Source: Clostridium_AW malenominatum (GTDB lineage: Bacteria > Bacillota > Clostridia > Clostridiales > Clostridiaceae). Taken from it: a DNA stretch of 64,000 nt. A program made the position numbers and the translations under genes. The stretch is from assembly GCF_039521365.1 (NCBI RefSeq), contig NZ_BAAACF010000001.1, positions 1,240,001-1,304,000 of the forward strand. Direction: 5' to 3'. Of this stretch, positions 1 to 6,263 are shown in pieces. Under the pieces are notes generated by a model. The model was not told the DNA's origin. It saw nothing but the letters and a program-made list of their open reading frames with translations, and searched no databases. Positions within the stretch are counted from its first letter, which is position 1, and each line of letters opens with the position of its first letter.

Positions 1-164
1 AAGGTGAAAAGATAGTGACAAAGAGTGCTACAAGTGGGTATAAAGTAAAAGTATATAGAAAAACCTTTGAAGGTGGAAAGCTAATTAATACAGAATTAAT
101 TTCAAATGATTATTATACACCAGTAAATGGAGAAGTAATTAGGGGTATCAAAAAACCTTTATAG
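1..164 (+). CDS. C-terminal end of a VanW/G5-like cell-surface protein (partial)
   Basis: The window opens inside a gene read in frame 3 and ending at TAG 162-164. The visible 53 residues contain SGYKVKVYR, then a Lys/Glu-rich turn, then SNDYYTPVNGEVIRG. This pattern of a basic beta strand, a Ser-x-Asp/Tyr turn and a Pro-Val-Asn before an Ile-Arg-Gly strand resembles the C-terminus of clostridial VanW-family or G5-domain proteins, which are usually envelope proteins of poorly known function. The family call is inference from a short fragment; only the open frame and its stop are certain. The sigma/anti-sigma pair downstream would suit an envelope-stress locus. Confidence 0.5.
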   Translation, partial: GEKIVTKSATSGYKVKVYRKTFEGGKLINTELISNDYYTPVNGEVIRGIKKPL

Positions 165-210
165 TAATTTAAGGGTATATATTAGTGTGTTACAGATAGG
201 AGTGATAAAT

Positions 211-765
211 TTGGATAGAGAATTGTTGCAGAATATTAGAAAGGGGGATAATGAGGCCTTTAAAGAATTGTATAATAAATATGCAGAATATGCATTAAGA
301 GTTGCGGTGGCAGTTACAAGGAATAAAATGAATGCCGCAGATGCAGTTCAAGAAAGCTTTATAAGGGTTTATAAAAATATTAATAGTTTTGATATAGACA
401 AACCTTTTGAACCATGGTTTTACAGAATCTTAATCAATGAGTGTAATAGAATACTTGGAAAAAACTCAAATATAGTACTTATAGATGATTTTGTAGGAAG
501 TAGTATCCAAGGGGCTGAAGAGGATGAACGCAAATTTGAAGAATATGAATATCTCTATAAAGCCATTGAAAGTTTAGATGATAATATTAAGATTCCTATA
601 ATATTAAAATATTTAAAGGGTTTTAAGGAAAATGAAATAGCTGAAATATTAGATATTAATGTAAATACAATAAAGTCTAGACTCTTTAAAGGTAGGCAAA
701 AGCTTAAAAAGTTAATAGAAAAGTTTGAAGGAGGAAATGGTAATTATGAATCAAAGGGAAGATAA
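211..765 (+). CDS. ECF-type RNA polymerase sigma factor (sigma-70 family)
   Basis: About 184 residues, the usual ECF size. Region sigma-2 lies roughly at residues 8-80 (DAVQESFIRVYKNINSF is the core-binding helix). Sigma-4 lies at about 115-170 with a helix-turn-helix around NEIAEILDINVNTIKSRL. The open frame extends up to a GTG at 187, but AGGAG at 198-202 sits 8 nt before the TTG at 211, and the protein then begins MDRELLQNI as is normal for the family. The 3' end overlaps the next gene by 20 nt, so the two are translationally coupled. Established role: promoter recognition under control of a cognate membrane anti-sigma. The regulon is not visible. Confidence 0.9.
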   Translation: MDRELLQNIRKGDNEAFKELYNKYAEYALRVAVAVTRNKMNAADAVQESFIRVYKNINSFDIDKPFEPWFYRILINECNRILGKNSNIVLIDDFVGSSIQGAEEDERKFEEYEYLYKAIESLDDNIKIPIILKYLKGFKENEIAEILDINVNTIKSRLFKGRQKLKKLIEKFEGGNGNYESKGR

Positions 766-1465
766 AAAAATAAAAGATACTATTCTGGAGGGAACGGAAG
801 AGGTTACAGAACTAAAAAATATGGTATGGAACAACATTGAAAAGGAACTAAATTTAAATAAGAAAAAGAAAGTATCAAGCTTAGGCAAATATGGAGGCAT
901 AGCAGCAGCTATTGCTGTTGTCATAGGATTAAATACAGGGTATGGCCAGGCGGCAGTAGACAAAATAAAGGAATTATTTGCTCCAAATAAGGTTATTAAT
1001 CAGCAAATGGAAGGCATGAATGAAAAGAGCAATGTATCCTTAAAAGAAGGGTCAATGAAATATATTATTTATATTGATGAAGAAAGATATACAATGGAAA
1101 AGCTAGAAGGTAAAGACAAAATTACTGCAAAGGCTAAGGGTGATAATATACCAGAGGTATTTATGGAAATTGAACAAGTAAAGGGAAAGAAACCTGAAAC
1201 TATAGCCTCTGAGCTTGAAAACCAGCTTAAAGTAAACTATGAAAAAGTTGAGAATAGAGGACAGGTTAATGAACCTATAAAAGCTACATTGATATATGCA
1301 AATAATGGCTCAAAATGGAATAGCACAGTTATAAAATACTATTTAGTTGATAATACAAAGGAAGGAACATTTATAATTAAACAGCAGCTATTTATCGAGG
1401 CTGAAGAGGGCCATGGGGTAAGACTTAATAATATGCTTAAGGAATTTAAGATTATAAATGAATAA
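746..1465 (+). CDS. Putative membrane anti-sigma factor partnered with the ECF sigma
   Basis: Begins inside the end of the sigma gene. AAGGAGG at 728-734 is 11 nt before the ATG at 746, while the ATG at 737 is only 2 nt away. The 239-residue protein has a charged cytoplasmic N-terminus (about 1-47), one membrane segment at about 48-66 (GGIAAAIAVVIGLNTGYG) and an extracytoplasmic domain of about 170 residues ending KEFKIINE. That topology and the overlap with the sigma gene are standard for anti-sigma factors that hold the sigma at the membrane. I see no zinc-binding HxxxCxxC motif, so it is not a ZAS-type anti-sigma. The role is inferred from position and topology; the ectodomain is unrecognised. 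Confidence 0.7.
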   Translation: MNQREDKKIKDTILEGTEEVTELKNMVWNNIEKELNLNKKKKVSSLGKYGGIAAAIAVVIGLNTGYGQAAVDKIKELFAPNKVINQQMEGMNEKSNVSLKEGSMKYIIYIDEERYTMEKLEGKDKITAKAKGDNIPEVFMEIEQVKGKKPETIASELENQLKVNYEKVENRGQVNEPIKATLIYANNGSKWNSTVIKYYLVDNTKEGTFIIKQQLFIEAEEGHGVRLNNMLKEFKIINE

Positions 1466-1493
1466 AATCGTGGCTTTATTAATTCATTGCTCC

Positions 1494-1522
1494 TTGAAAG
1501 TGAAAATTGATAAAGGTATAAT
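1494..1522 (+). promoter_or_regulatory. Sigma-A promoter for the GltD-like gene
   Basis: TTGAAA (1494-1499), 17-nt spacer, TATAAT (1517-1522), about 35 nt before the start codon at 1558. A near-consensus vegetative promoter. Confidence 0.75.
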
Positions 1523-1557
1523 AATTCAAAAGTGATTTTTCAAAGGGGGCATAAGAA

Positions 1558-2802
1558 ATGAATTTATTAAAAGACGAAGCAAATAGATGTTTATTGTGTA
1601 AAAATCCAAGATGTAAAACACATTGTCCTATAAATACTCCAATACCTGAGGTAATAGAACTATTTAAGGATAATCAAATTGATAAAGCAGGAGAGGTATT
1701 ATTTAATAATAACCCATTATCAGTTATATGTTCAATAGTATGCCCTCATGAAGAGCAGTGCAAAGGGAATTGTATTAAAGGAATAAGAGGAGAGCCTATT
1801 GAGTTTCATGAAATTGAAAAGTATGTTTCTATGAACTTTTTAGAATCTACAAAATTTAAACCAAATAATTTTCTAAAGGATAGAGTTGCTATTATAGGCT
1901 CTGGGCCTGCAGGTATCACAATTGCCTTTATACTTGCTTCGAAAGGATATAAGATTACTATATTTGAAAGTAAGGAAAAAATTGGGGGAGTATTAAGATA
2001 TGGCATACCAGAATTTAGACTTCCTAAGGGTATTCTAGACAAAATTCACGAAAAGCTTATAGAGTTAGGGGTTAAAATAAGACCTAATACTCTTATTGGA
2101 CCAGTACTTACAATAGATAAACTTTTTGAGGATGGGTATAAGGCTATATTCATTGGAACTGGTGTATGGAACCCTAAGACTTTAAATATTAAAGGGGAAA
2201 GTTTAGGAAATGCTCACTATGCCATAGATTATCTAAAATCGCCTAATGTTTATGATTTAGGTAAAATAGTATGCGTAATTGGTGCGGGAAATGTAGCTAT
2301 GGATGCGGCAAGGACTGCAAAGAGAAATGGTGCTGAAGAAGTATGCATTATGTATAGAAAAGATTTTGAAGATATGACTGCTACAAAAGTTGAAATTGAA
2401 GAAGCAAAAAAAGAGGGAGTTAAATTTGAATTATTTAAAGCTCCTCTTGAGATAGTTGAAGAAGGGGTAAAATATATAGAAACTAAAAAAGTTGCTGATG
2501 ATAATGGTAAAGTTAATACAATTCTAATTGAAGATGCTAAAGGTTTTTATCTATGTGATTCTGTGATAATCGCAGTTAGTCAATCACCAAGGAACAATAT
2601 TGTTGCAAATAATAAAGGAATAGAAACCAATAAGTATGGGCTAGTAGTAACAGATGAACTTGGCAATACTACTCGTGAAGGGATTTTTGCATCAGGTGAT
2701 GTGGTTACAGGAGCTGCAACTGTAGTTGAAGCTGTTAATTATGCTAAGACTGTAGCTCAGTCCATTGATGAATATTGTACACAACTTAGAAAAAACAATT
2801 GA
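1558..2802 (+). CDS. GltD-like NAD(P)/FAD oxidoreductase (glutamate synthase small-subunit family)
   Basis: 414 residues. The N-terminal Fe-S region has Cys at 11, 14, 19 and 23 plus a second Cys set in the IVCPHEEQCKGNC stretch. It is followed by an FAD Rossmann motif (AIIGSGPAG, near 110-120) and an NAD(P) motif (VIGAGNVAMDAA, near 240-250), and it ends with the conserved ASGDVVTGAATVVEA FAD-contact segment. This is the GltD/NfnB/DPYD-N family, which moves electrons between NAD(P)H, FAD and Fe-S clusters. No large glutamate synthase subunit is next to it, so the physiological partner is unknown; it may form a homomeric NAD(P)H:acceptor oxidoreductase. AAGGGGG precedes the ATG, and a bidirectional terminator follows. 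Confidence 0.85.
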   Translation: MNLLKDEANRCLLCKNPRCKTHCPINTPIPEVIELFKDNQIDKAGEVLFNNNPLSVICSIVCPHEEQCKGNCIKGIRGEPIEFHEIEKYVSMNFLESTKFKPNNFLKDRVAIIGSGPAGITIAFILASKGYKITIFESKEKIGGVLRYGIPEFRLPKGILDKIHEKLIELGVKIRPNTLIGPVLTIDKLFEDGYKAIFIGTGVWNPKTLNIKGESLGNAHYAIDYLKSPNVYDLGKIVCVIGAGNVAMDAARTAKRNGAEEVCIMYRKDFEDMTATKVEIEEAKKEGVKFELFKAPLEIVEEGVKYIETKKVADDNGKVNTILIEDAKGFYLCDSVIIAVSQSPRNNIVANNKGIETNKYGLVVTDELGNTTREGIFASGDVVTGAATVVEAVNYAKTVAQSIDEYCTQLRKNN

Positions 2803-2804
2803 AT

Positions 2805-2839
2805 AAAAGTGGTAGTTGAAACCTTCAACTACCACTTTT
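2805..2839. terminator. Bidirectional terminator, copy 1 of a repeated hairpin
   Basis: A perfect 16-bp stem (left arm 2805-2820, loop ACC, right arm 2824-2839) with A-tract on one side and T-tract on the other. It lies between the convergent GltD-like gene and alr. A near-identical sequence recurs at 5331-5364. Confidence 0.85.
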
Positions 2840-2859
2840 AAGAGAAAAGGAATATATTT

Positions 2860-3939
2860 TCAAGCAGAAATTTGTTCATTTTGGTATATATATACCTTAG
2901 CAATGCGATAGCTGAGTAAGGTCATTACTTCATAGGGGATTGTATTAAGTTCTTTAGCTATTCTTGTAATAGGCATGTTAGAGCCCATTAATTCAACTAT
3001 AGTTCCTAAGGGATAATACTTAGGGACGCGAATCATAGACTGATCCATGCAAATCCTACCAATAAATTGGCATTCTGTGTTGTCAATTACGCAATGTTTT
3101 CCTTGATGAGCTCGCAACCATCCGTCTGCGTAACCGATTGGGAGTGTAGCAATCCACTCGTCGGCTTTTGCAATGTAAGTGGCTCCATAACCTACCGTTT
3201 CACCTTTATGGATTTTCTTAATATTAACTATTTTAGAATAAAGAGAAAGTGCAGGCTGTAAATTTGTTTGATAGCTTGAAATACCTAGCATTGCGATTCC
3301 GCAACGAACAGCATTGCTAATATTCTCATGAAAATGGAAACTTGCATCTGAATTAGAGCAGTGAATCCATATAAATTTGTGATTTAAAAAAGAAAGAGCT
3401 TCTTTAAATTTGTCTAGTTGACTTTTGCACATTATATTATCATAGCTATCTGCACATGCAAAATGAGTATAAATGCCTTCAACATTTACGGAGTTGTTTA
3501 ATAATGTTTTTAATCCTAATTGCAAATCGTGAAGATTTGTAAATCCTATTCTGTTCATACCACTATCAAATTTCAAGTGTACTTTTAATCCTGAGATACC
3601 TTCCTTTATAGCTTGCTGTACCCATTCAAGAGAAGATGCAGTAGCTGTAATATTATTTCTCTTAGCTATTTGAAGGGATTTTGGAGAAATATATTGGAGA
3701 ACTAAAATATTTTGTTCGATACCTTTATTTCTAAGCGAAAGAGCCTCATCTAAGCTGGAAACTGCTAAATACGCTGCGCCAGCATCTACTGCAATATTAG
3801 CTAAATAGGAATCTCCACAACCATATCCGTTTGCCTTTATTACAGCAAAAAAATCCTTGTTTACCGTTTTCTTAATTAAGAGTATATTTTCTTTTATTCT
3901 ATCTAAATTTATTTCTGCCCAAGTATCTCTATAAAACAC
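2860..3939 (-). CDS. alr: Alanine racemase
   Basis: 359 residues, normal for the family. The PLP lysine motif is AVIKANGYG (Lys35). The barrel motif HLKFDSGMNRIGF is present, as is GYGATY, the segment carrying the catalytic tyrosine in the C-terminal beta domain. It interconverts L- and D-alanine for peptidoglycan; in spore-formers a second copy often acts during sporulation or germination. The start is GTG at 3939 behind AAGGTGAT. It is transcribed alone on the minus strand, converging on the GltD-like gene and divergent from ogt. Its codon use looks a little less A/T-biased than its neighbours, and it sits in a block bounded by repeated hairpins (see findings). Confidence 0.93.
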   Translation of the reverse strand: MFYRDTWAEINLDRIKENILLIKKTVNKDFFAVIKANGYGCGDSYLANIAVDAGAAYLAVSSLDEALSLRNKGIEQNILVLQYISPKSLQIAKRNNITATASSLEWVQQAIKEGISGLKVHLKFDSGMNRIGFTNLHDLQLGLKTLLNNSVNVEGIYTHFACADSYDNIMCKSQLDKFKEALSFLNHKFIWIHCSNSDASFHFHENISNAVRCGIAMLGISSYQTNLQPALSLYSKIVNIKKIHKGETVGYGATYIAKADEWIATLPIGYADGWLRAHQGKHCVIDNTECQFIGRICMDQSMIRVPKYYPLGTIVELMGSNMPITRIAKELNTIPYEVMTLLSYRIAKVYIYQNEQISA

Positions 3940-4170
3940 ATTATCACCTTCAATAATTTAAATTTTATGATTTATTTGTATTAGCTATTTGTGATTTATT
4001 ATAGTTGGAAAATGGTTCTATTAAAAGCACCACTATTGAAATAAAAATAAGGTAAAGTGGATTTATGTGAAAATAATTTTCTGAAATTACAAAGCTATAT
4101 TTCGAAAGACAGAAACCAGTGAATGAAGTAAAATATATTATATATGGATGAGAAATAAGGAGGTAAAGAT

Positions 4171-4632
4171 ATGAATAGTGCATTTTGCTACGAAACGAAT
4201 ATTGGCAAAATAGGAATTGTTGAAAATGGTAGTTTTATTACTCATGTGTATTTTGGTGAAAGCACTCCTCAAGATGCAAATATTACTGAAACGCCTTTAC
4301 TGAAAAAAGCTAGTAAACAGCTTCAAGAATATTTAGAGGGAAAAAGAAAAATATTTAATCTACCACTTGCACCAAAAGGAACAGAATTTCAAGAAAAGGT
4401 GTGGAGAGCATTACAAGAAATTCCTTATGGTAAAACCTATAGTTACAAAGATATAGCAAAGAGTATTGGAAATATAAAAGCTTCTCGCGCAGTAGGTATG
4501 GCAAATAACAAAAATCCAATACTTATCTTTATTCCTTGTCATCGCATCATTGGTACTAGCGGCAAATTAGTAGGTTATGCAGGGGGTTTAGATGTAAAAG
4601 AAAAACTTTTAGAAATGGAAGCTATCTTTTGA
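4171..4632 (+). CDS. ogt: Methylated-DNA--protein-cysteine methyltransferase
   Basis: 153 residues. The C-terminal domain carries the suicide-cysteine motif IPCHRIIG (Cys123), preceded by the Arg-containing segment SRAVGMANNKNP that flips the damaged base, and FQEKVWRALQEIPYGKTYSY, the helix-turn-helix that enters the minor groove. The protein removes O6-methylguanine in a single-turnover reaction. AAGGAGG lies just upstream of the ATG. It is followed 16 nt later by an AlkD-type gene, giving a two-gene alkylation-repair operon. No Ada-type regulator is present, and the control of the operon is not evident. Confidence 0.93.
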   Translation: MNSAFCYETNIGKIGIVENGSFITHVYFGESTPQDANITETPLLKKASKQLQEYLEGKRKIFNLPLAPKGTEFQEKVWRALQEIPYGKTYSYKDIAKSIGNIKASRAVGMANNKNPILIFIPCHRIIGTSGKLVGYAGGLDVKEKLLEMEAIF

Positions 4633-4648
4633 ATAAGGAGTGGAAAAG

Positions 4649-5338
4649 TTGAAAATGACAATAAGAGAACAAATTTTTCAATTAGCAGATGAAGAATATC
4701 AAAAATTCCAAAGCGGGTTATGTCCAGGTAAGGATAATATTGTAGGAGTGAGATTACCGCTATTAAGAAAACTTGCAAAAGAATTAGCCAAGGGAGATTG
4801 GCGAGAGTATATGAAGGTAGCGCAAGATGAATATTATGAAGAAGTTATGCTACAAGGTATGGTGCTTGGATATGTAAAAGATGATATTGAGGAAGTATTA
4901 AGTTATATTGAGGATTTTATTCCTAAAATTGATAACTGGTCTGTTTGTGATAGTTTTTGTATTGGTTTAAAATTTACGAAACTAAATAGATCTAGAGTTT
5001 GGAATTTTCTACAACCATATCTTTCTTCTAAACAAGAATTTGAAATGCGGTTTGGCATTGTAATGCTCCTTAATTTTTATTTGGAAGAAAATTATATTGA
5101 TAGAGTATTCATTTTATTAGATAGAGCAAAGCATGAAGGCTATTATGTGAAAATGGCTGTTGCATGGGCTATTTCTATTTGCTACATTAAATTTCCAGAA
5201 AAAACAATGGAGTATTTAAAAAATAACACCTTAGACGACTTTACATATAACAAAGGATTGCAAAAGATTACTGAATCATTGCGAGTAGATAAAGAAACAA
5301 AAGCTCTCATTCGTAGTATGAAACGTAGAAAGTGGTAG
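4649..5338 (+). CDS. DNA alkylation repair protein (AlkD/HEAT-repeat family)
   Basis: About 229 residues of helical repeats. Typical AlkD features are visible: GVRLPLLRKLAKEL near the N-terminus, NWSVCDSFC in the centre, and the terminal YNKGLQKITES segment. AlkD-type enzymes excise bulky or cationic N3- and N7-alkylpurines without base flipping. AAGGAG at 4635-4640 favours the TTG at 4649 (8-nt spacing) over GTG 4640 or ATG 4655. It is the second gene of an alkylation-repair pair with ogt. Its last Trp codon and its stop codon lie inside the left arm of the following terminator hairpin, which is unusual and connects it with the repeat at 2805. Confidence 0.88.
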   Translation: MKMTIREQIFQLADEEYQKFQSGLCPGKDNIVGVRLPLLRKLAKELAKGDWREYMKVAQDEYYEEVMLQGMVLGYVKDDIEEVLSYIEDFIPKIDNWSVCDSFCIGLKFTKLNRSRVWNFLQPYLSSKQEFEMRFGIVMLLNFYLEENYIDRVFILLDRAKHEGYYVKMAVAWAISICYIKFPEKTMEYLKNNTLDDFTYNKGLQKITESLRVDKETKALIRSMKRRKW

Positions 5339-5364
5339 TTGAAATCTTCAAACTACCACTTTTA
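5329..5364. terminator. Bidirectional terminator, copy 2 of the repeated hairpin
   Basis: The left arm starts AAAGTGGTAGTT and contains the alkD-like stop codon (5336-5338). The right arm AACTACCACTTTT ends at 5363. At least 12 bp pair perfectly, extended past a one-base bulge. Compared with copy 1 it differs by one substitution and one inserted A. It lies between the convergent alkD-like and merT-like genes. Confidence 0.8.
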
Positions 5365-5365
5365 C

Positions 5366-5665
5366 TTATAAAAATAGCCTTAATATAGTTGGAAAGTATA
5401 TTACAAGTATTGAAATTATAGCTGAAATCCAAAATGTTATTTTAGTTTTTCTATTAGATTTTTCCCTTTCTATTATTGTATAAGACCAATACAACATTAT
5501 TGCAGTAATAAAAACAAATACAGGCTTATATTTTGTTAAATTAGAAAAATAAGCTGAACTTAATGCCCCTAAACCTAGGGACGTTAATATTATCCCACCA
5601 CCTCAGCAGAAGGCAGCAAGCATAGCCGGTATAATTGAGAATATGCTAAGTAGTTTTTCTTTCAT
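5366..5665 (-). CDS. merT: MerT-like mercuric/metal transport protein with in-frame UGA (predicted selenocysteine)
   Basis: Read on the minus strand from ATG 5665-5663, behind GGGGG (5672-5676), to TAA 5368-5366. The 99-codon frame is broken only by TGA at codon 21 (5605-5603). The product has three hydrophobic segments (about 7-40, 49-65, 76-98). MerT landmarks align throughout: PAMLAAFC-U-GGG matches the vicinal Cys-Cys of transmembrane helix 1, then LGLGA, then NLTKYKPVFVFI, and finally TFWISA with a terminal FP. The UGA falls exactly on the second Cys of the metal-binding pair. A bacterial SECIS-like hairpin begins 16 nt downstream of the codon (5560-5587). MerT carries Hg(II) across the membrane by thiol exchange. 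No MerP, MerA or MerR is adjacent. The alternative is a single TGC/TGT-to-TGA nonsense mutation, but the intact frame, ribosome site and hairpin argue for Cys-Sec. Confidence 0.82.
5560..5587 (-). promoter_or_regulatory. Predicted bacterial SECIS element in the merT-like coding region
   Basis: Minus-strand hairpin. Outer pairs 5587-5584 with 5560-5563 (TTAA/TTAA), a C-A mismatch (5583/5564), then seven pairs GTCCCTA/TAGGGGC (one wobble), closed by a four-base loop GGTT (5575-5572). The loop's G residues are 28-29 nt after the UGA. A short stem with G at the start of the apical loop at roughly 16-37 nt from UGA is the known bacterial SECIS pattern recognised by SelB. Confidence 0.72.
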
Positions 5666-5731
5666 ATATTATCCCCCAAAAAATTCTGATTGTTAGATTA
5701 ATTTTAATACTAACAGATATTTTTTATAATT

Positions 5732-5747
5732 AGTAACCATGGTTACT
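5732..5747. promoter_or_regulatory. Perfect 16-bp palindrome between the divergent merT-like and cupin genes
   Basis: AGTAACCATGGTTACT is exactly self-complementary. It sits 66 bp upstream of the merT-like start and 56 bp upstream of the cupin start, within the space for both promoters. It is a likely dimeric-repressor operator; the regulator is unknown and not encoded beside it. Confidence 0.6.
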
Positions 5748-5803
5748 TTCAATGTGGTATAAAAATTATATTATAAAGGTATAGATTTTGAAAGGAGAAT
5801 TTT

Positions 5804-6130
5804 ATGATAGAAAAGATTTATGAATTTAAAACAGTAGATGAAAAGGTAGTTGAAAAGCTTGTTGACGATGATAATTTAGCATTAAATCATATGATTTTTA
5901 CTAAGGGAACAGGTCTTCCAGAGCATTATTCAAATTCCAATGTGTATATGGTGATAACAAGAGGAGTGCTAACATTAAAACTAGATGATCAAGAACCTCA
6001 TAAATATGATAAGGGACAAATTATAAATATTCCTTATAATACAAGGATGAATGTAAATAATTTTCATGAAGAAATATTAGAAATTTTTGTAATTAAATCT
6101 CCTAATCCAAGATACTATGAAGATAAGTAA
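5804..6130 (+). CDS. Small cupin-domain protein
   Basis: 108 residues forming one cupin barrel. The first motif region is LPEHYSNSNVYMVITRGVL and the second is KYDKGQIINIPYN. Classical metal ligands (H-x-H, E, H) are reduced: one His is seen in motif 1 (PEHYS), and a later His-Glu in NNFHEE. Metal binding and function are therefore uncertain. Small stand-alone cupins in clostridia are common and mostly uncharacterised. The ribosome site GAAAGGAG precedes the ATG. It is divergent from the merT-like gene across a 16-bp palindrome, which suggests shared control. Confidence 0.75.
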   Translation: MIEKIYEFKTVDEKVVEKLVDDDNLALNHMIFTKGTGLPEHYSNSNVYMVITRGVLTLKLDDQEPHKYDKGQIINIPYNTRMNVNNFHEEILEIFVIKSPNPRYYEDK

Positions 6131-6147
6131 TAGGATTTAAGGATTAA

Positions 6148-6180
6148 GAAGTGACAAGAGAATATGTATCTTGTCACTTC
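6148..6180. terminator. Hairpin after the cupin gene
   Basis: 11-bp perfect stem: GAAGTGACAAG (6148-6158) pairs with CTTGTCACTTC (6170-6180), with an 11-nt loop. The following T-run is weak, so termination is probable rather than certain. Confidence 0.55.
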
Positions 6181-6263
6181 CTAACTTTGTACTACAGGGA
6201 TTTTACCCATATATGTGATTTCTAATTCATGGAGCTTAAGAAATATATAAAATAAAGATTTAG

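Noticed and set aside
5366..5665. Calling the merT-like gene a plain pseudogene
   Set aside because: There is only one in-frame stop, it lies exactly on the metal-binding Cys, the rest of the frame is intact, and a SECIS-like stem follows at the correct distance. Decay remains possible but is the less likely reading.
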